Positions 59,500-64,000 of a stretch of 64,000 nucleotides of DNA are shown here, piece after piece; the first letter of the stretch is position 1; each line of letters opens with the position of its first letter. The stretch spans positions 496,001-560,000 of the forward strand of contig JAFFJZ010000008.1 in assembly GCA_018340375.1 (NCBI GenBank), given 5' to 3'. The translations under genes and the position numbers were made by a program. The notes beneath the pieces were generated by a model. It had not been told where the DNA came from. It saw only the letters and a list, made by a program, of their open reading frames with translations, and did no database searches. This DNA is from Gonatopus flavifemur. Taxonomy: Eukaryota > Arthropoda > Insecta > Hymenoptera > Dryinidae.

Positions 59500-60570
59500 G
59501 ATCTCCAAAAATGTCTGTGTGTCTGTGTCCTCTTCTATGGTTGACGATAAGTCTTCATAGGATGCACCAATTCAAATGATTCTTTTTGCAACTTGTTCGT
59601 CTCATCGAGGCCTCGACGCCTATTGATTTCTAGATGGATCGGATAACACTTTTTGGAAATATTGCGGAGTATTGTTTAAAATATCGTGATTTTGCGACTA
59701 CGCATATCTCCGCTCCCTATTATCCGATTGCAATGAAACTTGTACATCGTTGCAGTTATGAATGGATGAAGGCCCCATACAAGTTTCATCCCAATCGGTT
59801 GGAAAATGTGGAAAATTCTCTTCCGCGATGTGCATTATTTGACGATATTTTGAAAGCATGCTTTCCCTATGTTCGTATCATTTAAATTCCATAGAACTTT
59901 GAGCATAGTCAATTCATGATATGGTAATTGTGTGATATAAGTTTCAGGCAAATCGAAATTGAGGTAACAAAAGGATAAGCATTCAGCTTTGAAAGAAAAT
60001 TTTGAAATTTCGGAAATGCCGTGTTTGAGCGAATACCTCCCGTTCTCATCATCCGGTCCAGGCCCGGCGAATAATATGAGTTCAGTGGGGAGCGGCCTCC
60101 ACACGGAAAATGGTTGAGTGGGTAATTACCCACATGGAATTTTGTATATTTTATTTTTCAATGATCGGGACTATGTCACAGTCTGAAGGCCAATCTGATT
60201 AAAGATTTCGTGGAGGCAAGTATTTCTTATGCCACCCCCCCCCCTCCCCCTCCTCCCGGTCTTATATTCACTCGGGCTGAGAACATTTCGCTGGGCCTGA
60301 TCCGATCGTTATGGAATTTTCACCACAGGTGTATGCAGTTTCGATATTGGTTCTATATTAGTGCCAACCTGATCCTCCCAAAAAAACGGGGAGGGGAAGG
60401 GGAACATGTTATCGGGAATTGTAATTTTGCAACCGCTCGTATTCGCGTTTCTGGTTATCCGATTGCAATAAAACTTATACAACGTTTTATTCACAATCTC
60501 CTAGTAGTTCCTTACGAGTTTCGTTCCAATTGGTGGACAACTGTGAAAAAAAAATTTCCCCGTGTTTTGA
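59500..60570 (+). repeat. CTGTGTGTCTG-headed dispersed repeat, two modules
   Basis: Module one: CTCCGCTCCCTATTATCCGA at 59707, CCGATTGCAATGAAACTTGT at 59723 and CAAGTTTCATCCCAATCGGT. Module two: GATCCGATCGTTATGGAATT (60298), CCGATTGCAATAAAACTTAT (60459) and GAGTTTCGTTCCAATTGG. A C-rich tract lies at 60233-60257. The open frames here (59634-59885, 60210-60626) are products of the repeat. Confidence 0.6.
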
Positions 60571-61395
60571 AGAAAGAAGTTTTCGTTCGTTCTATGTGGC
60601 TGCTCATTGCAACTAAACAAATATAAATTGAACGTGATAAGTTTTCTATCTCAAGTTATTTGAAAACATCGATATATCGAACAGTAGTAATTTCATCCTT
60701 GACATCTTGTCACACTCTGTTACATCTATCCCTTATAAATATATTAAGAATATCAGTAATATATCAGTAATATATCAGCAATGTCTCCGTTATAGAAGCT
60801 GACATAGAAACGTTCCAGAAGATCTTCAACTACCTGTGAAATGCTCTTCTGTATCTGCTTTTTGATAGAAACATTCCTGATAAATTACTGGAGAATTCGG
60901 TGCTGTTTTGACTCATGCGTTGAAAGCATATCATGACGAATGAAGTGAAGCCGTGAAGTGCTTCGAGCTTCAACAGCTCATTCTTTTCTCTCCGTGGACG
61001 GTAATTTATCATTTTCAGGACGGACTATTACATCCACATGAGAAGAGTGAATGTTATGAATTTGTAGTTCATCCTTCTCAGCCGAATATAGTTCCTTTTG
61101 GAAATAATGCAAGTTACCGTTAACGGACATGAGATATGCAATAGCTTCTGTATGAGGAAAATTGTCATTATATTCTTTGTTCGCGTTTGAGGAGGGACGT
61201 GCATGAGGAGTGCTGAAACAACACATATTCATCTTCGTATCCACGTTTAGCTGCATTAAAACCGCAATGAACTATTGAACATGACAGAGTTCGTTTCAGT
61301 AAAGGGTTTAAATTCCAATCACATACATTGAGAACAAACTGACACCTTCATGAATTGCTGGTATGGCAGTAGAATGGAGTACTGAATAACTAGAA
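60571..61395. other. No secure gene
   Basis: A minus-strand open frame at 60978-61256 (FPHTEAIAYLM, then LHYFQKELYSAEKDELQI) faintly recalls the RT-RNase H linker of Copia-type elements, but supporting motifs are absent. Confidence 0.2.
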
Positions 61396-61564
61396 TCCTA
61401 ATGAAAATGCCCGAGTTATTGACGAGTCTTGTAACGCTCAACTAGCCAGCAACTAGAGACTTGCGAGTACTTCACCAGAACCCTACGAAGCACCTGCAAG
61501 CGTCTAGTTTTTGGTTAGTTAAGCGTTAAAAAACTCGTCAATGACTAGAGCATTTCTACTTGGG
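61396..61564. mobile_element. CCCAAGTAG-type element with ACTAG words
   Basis: TCCTAATGAAAATGC at the left and the complement of CCCAAGTAGAAATGC at the right, with AA on both flanks. The arms share AGTTATTGACGAGT-like sequence, AACGCT and CAACTAGCC. The words ACTAG/CTAGT and CTTGCGAGT are repeated inside. Confidence 0.55.
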
Positions 61565-62780
61565 AACAAATTGAATAGAAACTTCTACAGACAAGAATTT
61601 CATCTCATCTTCATGTAAATACTATATAATTCAAATTGGTGGAGCCTCTGTATTGTTACTCAATGGAATTTAATCTATTTGAATTTGAATAGGGCACCAT
61701 ATCTTGTCTAAGATACTGAATTTCGATTGATTTCAGTATATTCCAAGCAGAAAACTGCACAGACTTTGATGAAGTTTGTTTAAATTGAATGGGAAAAGTA
61801 TTTCTGGCATGATAGTATTATGAAATATGGAGACTTAGGTGGTGCATCCTCTTCTTTGAGGATGAATCTTTGTTTGAATACACCCAGAAAATGGCATGCT
61901 TGAAATAGAGTGAGCAATTCTTACTATAACTCGAAAAATAACTACAATCATTTCAAATATTATTCCGTTCGAATCAAGTGTTAACATTCAATCAATTCAA
62001 TCGAGCAAGGATCATTGATTGGACATGATTATATTCAATTTCACTTACACTTGCATAAATTGAATTTCACTCACACGTGATTTCAATATAAACCATGTTG
62101 ATGAAAAGAAATTATTAGCTGTGTTAACTAAATTTCAGCTATTTTAGCTGAATATTTTATCCTTCCTAGAACAACTAATTCCTCAGCAACATTGGCTGAA
62201 ATTCAACTGAGAAAGCTAAAAATTTCGCTGCAGTAGCTGAAAGTTGACTATAGAGGCTAAACAATGGCTGTCTATCCTACCACTGATTACTGTTTTCCGT
62301 GCAAAGGATACCCAAAACGAAGGGTATTTCGGGATTGAATTGTATGCTGGAATTGAGTGTAATCGGAAGATTCCATGCGATAACTTGACAGGCGAAAACT
62401 ATTGATCACATAAAAATTGTCAGGGAGACTTGAGATCATTGTTCAAAAACTATCAACCAGTATTGCTTTTTCTCCAATTTCCAACTGTGACCCTCCAAGT
62501 CACGACTCACAGTGATTCGGAATGCCGGCCTAAATGGAAAAATCAAACACTCATGTGATTCAGATGAAAATCGGTGCAAGTTGATTCCAAAATCACTCTC
62601 CACAGACAATGAACAGTAGCGTTTCAATTGACCGCTGATGACCCTGTCATGCCGGTGGAGAGCCGTTATTGGCCGTTTGAAACGTCGGGAGTCGTGTTTG
62701 TTGGGCTGGTCAGGCGAGTGATATTGAAAATATCCAATCAAGAATGGCGATTCCAAATTCAAGAATGAGACGTTAAAAAT
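61565..62780. other. No secure gene; AGCTGAAA-word repeat
   Basis: 62115-62260 repeats TAGCTGAAA/TTCAGCTA words in both orientations. A minus-strand open frame of 108 codons (62436-62762) has ordinary composition but no motif, and no splice partner was found. Confidence 0.3.
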
Positions 62781-62784
62781 TTTA

Positions 62785-64000
62785 TTCAGGGTGGACCATT
62801 TTAAGTGATATAAGCAAATATCTCGGAAACCAGTGGAGATGGAGAAAAATGTTTCAAATGAAAAGTTCAGGGTTTTAGGGAGGGAGTATGGTGCTGACCT
62901 TGAGAAATTACCCAGAGCTGGTTTTGGAGGTCATTTAGGGTTCAAGATGGTTTTGCCAAACCGGACCACCATTTTTTTACCTTGGCATATGAAAGCCCGT
63001 TTCAAACGCTTCACAAAACACTGATCGTAGACTCTCTTTTGCTCGATACGGTGAAAGTTATGGACCACCGAAATTACTGATGAACTACTCTCAGCGCTAC
63101 CCAGGAACAACAACGTGGACATGGTGGTTCTCTGTTTCCTCCGGGATGCTGGATTATTGTGGGTTCCTTCGTCTCTCACATGTGGGGTGCTTGATTATTG
63201 TGAGTCCCCTTGCTTCGCACATGTGAGGTACTTGATGGTGGTACAATAATTGTTCGAAGTTGTTTCGTTCTACTTCGATACACAATCCCAGTCTCCACCG
63301 GAAATTTGGAACAGTTTCCAGTAACACTGATCGCGGTATGTTCGCACACAGTGCGGATACGATCGATCGTATCTTCCCCTATTGTTTTTTTATTGGGCTT
63401 TAAACACTTTATCTTTTAGGAATCCCCACAAGAAAAAATCGAGAAGTATCAAGTTGTAATTCACAAGTAAATTCACAAGAAATATCAGCAGGGTATTGTT
63501 CCATCTCGTTCACGCAGGGTTCATGGGAAATAGTGACATGAAAAAACTGTATTCGCATGAGCTTCGGCAATCTAATTATGAATTGAACATCAAAATCGTT
63601 CACCTTCTCAATGGAGCGATATTTTCTGTTATGTACAGGTCGTCCCAGAATTCGCGGACTGAATGCAACAGATATATTCTGCAGCCAAAATGCAATAATT
63701 TCCCGTTTGAAAAAAGTTTTTGAGGTCCATTTTTGGAGATATGACCATTTTTAGATTCTTCTCGAATCCAAATACCTCAAAAACATCGGGTGCTGAAAAA
63801 ATAGCCTGAGACCATTGACTAAGTTGGAAAAAAGCTGATCTCAGGAAAAAAATTGAAGTATCCTATCATGTCTCAATTCTGAAGTTTGTAGGACATAATA
63901 CTTTTTAATTATTTGGATTCCAAAAAAAATTCAAAAATGCTCATATCTCAAAAACTAAGCTTCAAAAAAATGTTTCCGCACCAGAAATTATTGAATCTTG
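62785..64000. repeat. Dispersed non-coding repeats at the right edge
   Basis: CAGGGTGGACCATTTTAAGT at 62789 and ACAGGTCGTCCCAGAATTCG at 63637 look like starts of repeats with the phrases TATCTCGGAAACC and GAGATATGACCATTTTTAG. Short open frames here (62833-63024, 63210-63419, 63496-63723) have no recognisable domain. The second repeat runs off the window. Confidence 0.35.

Noticed and set aside
60210..60626. 138-codon plus-strand frame with a poly-proline start
   Set aside because: The prolines come from the C-rich tract and the rest is the dispersed repeat; copies elsewhere do not keep the frame.
60978..61256. Possible Copia-type polymerase fragment on the minus strand
   Set aside because: Only a loose FPHTEAIAYLM resemblance; no RT or RNase H motif is visible nearby.
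1..64000. CRISPR array, prokaryotic operons or integrated bacterial DNA
   Set aside because: Repeats are not regularly spaced identical direct repeats, coding regions are spliced, and no prokaryotic gene organisation is present.

Overview
This window looks like a piece of a repeat-rich, AT-rich insect nuclear genome, most likely a hymenopteran. The reasons are spliced genes with short GT-AG introns, three mariner elements, an R1-clade LINE, FLYWCH/MULE and hAT remnants, and dozens of small inverted-repeat elements. There is no sign of bacterial operons, rRNA, CRISPR arrays or an intact virus. All calls come from reading the sequence and from recalled family motifs; no database was searched.

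Host genes are few. The only well-supported one is a plus-strand gene at 21082-33240. Its seven exons join in consistent phase into a 498-residue protein with a polar N-terminal half and a C-terminal TOG (HEAT-repeat) domain of the TOGARAM/crescerin type, the ciliary microtubule-regulator family. Its introns are packed with mobile DNA, including a nearly intact mariner in a 6-kb intron. A second, partial gene at 51371-51858 encodes the start of a secreted phospholipase A2 domain; its 3' exons were not found. Weaker exon-like stretches lie at 6631-7243, 14302-14748, 33252-33503, 44338-44907, 48164-48478 and 49364-49642.

Layout: 1-4.2 kb is an array of diverged tandem and inverted repeats. A dead LINE follows at 4.7-6.3 kb, and a deleted mariner at 10.05-10.78 kb. 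A 1.7-kb element at 12.05-13.74 kb carries tRNA-like promoters in both arms. A decayed LTR-retrotransposon gag lies at 15.9-17.2 kb and a transposon ORF relic at 19.8-20.8 kb. The TOG gene fills 21-33.2 kb. An antisense R1-clade LINE, itself hit by a hAT MITE, spans 34.6-38 kb, and a dead mariner 40.0-41.3 kb. A TA-flanked element carrying another hairpin element lies at 41.9-43.0 kb, and a deleted Tc1-like element with a nested MITE at 45.8-46.6 kb. The PLA2 fragment is at 51.4-51.9 kb, a deleted MULE at 53.6-54.4 kb, long near-perfect hairpins at 55.45-55.70 and 57.2-57.5 kb, and a hAT transposase tail at 58.3-58.8 kb.

The most unusual theme is a large set of short inverted-repeat elements with termini starting CCC(A/T/G)(A/G)G or CAC(T/G)G. 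Many have 2-bp target duplications of variable sequence (GT, AA, AT, TA, TG, CA, CG). In many of them the interior is an expansion of one self-complementary word that differs from element to element: AGATCT, AACGTT, CATATATG, ATCCGGAT, CAAGCTTG, TGAATTCA. One insertion (12332-12698) has its empty site preserved in the opposite arm of the larger element it entered.
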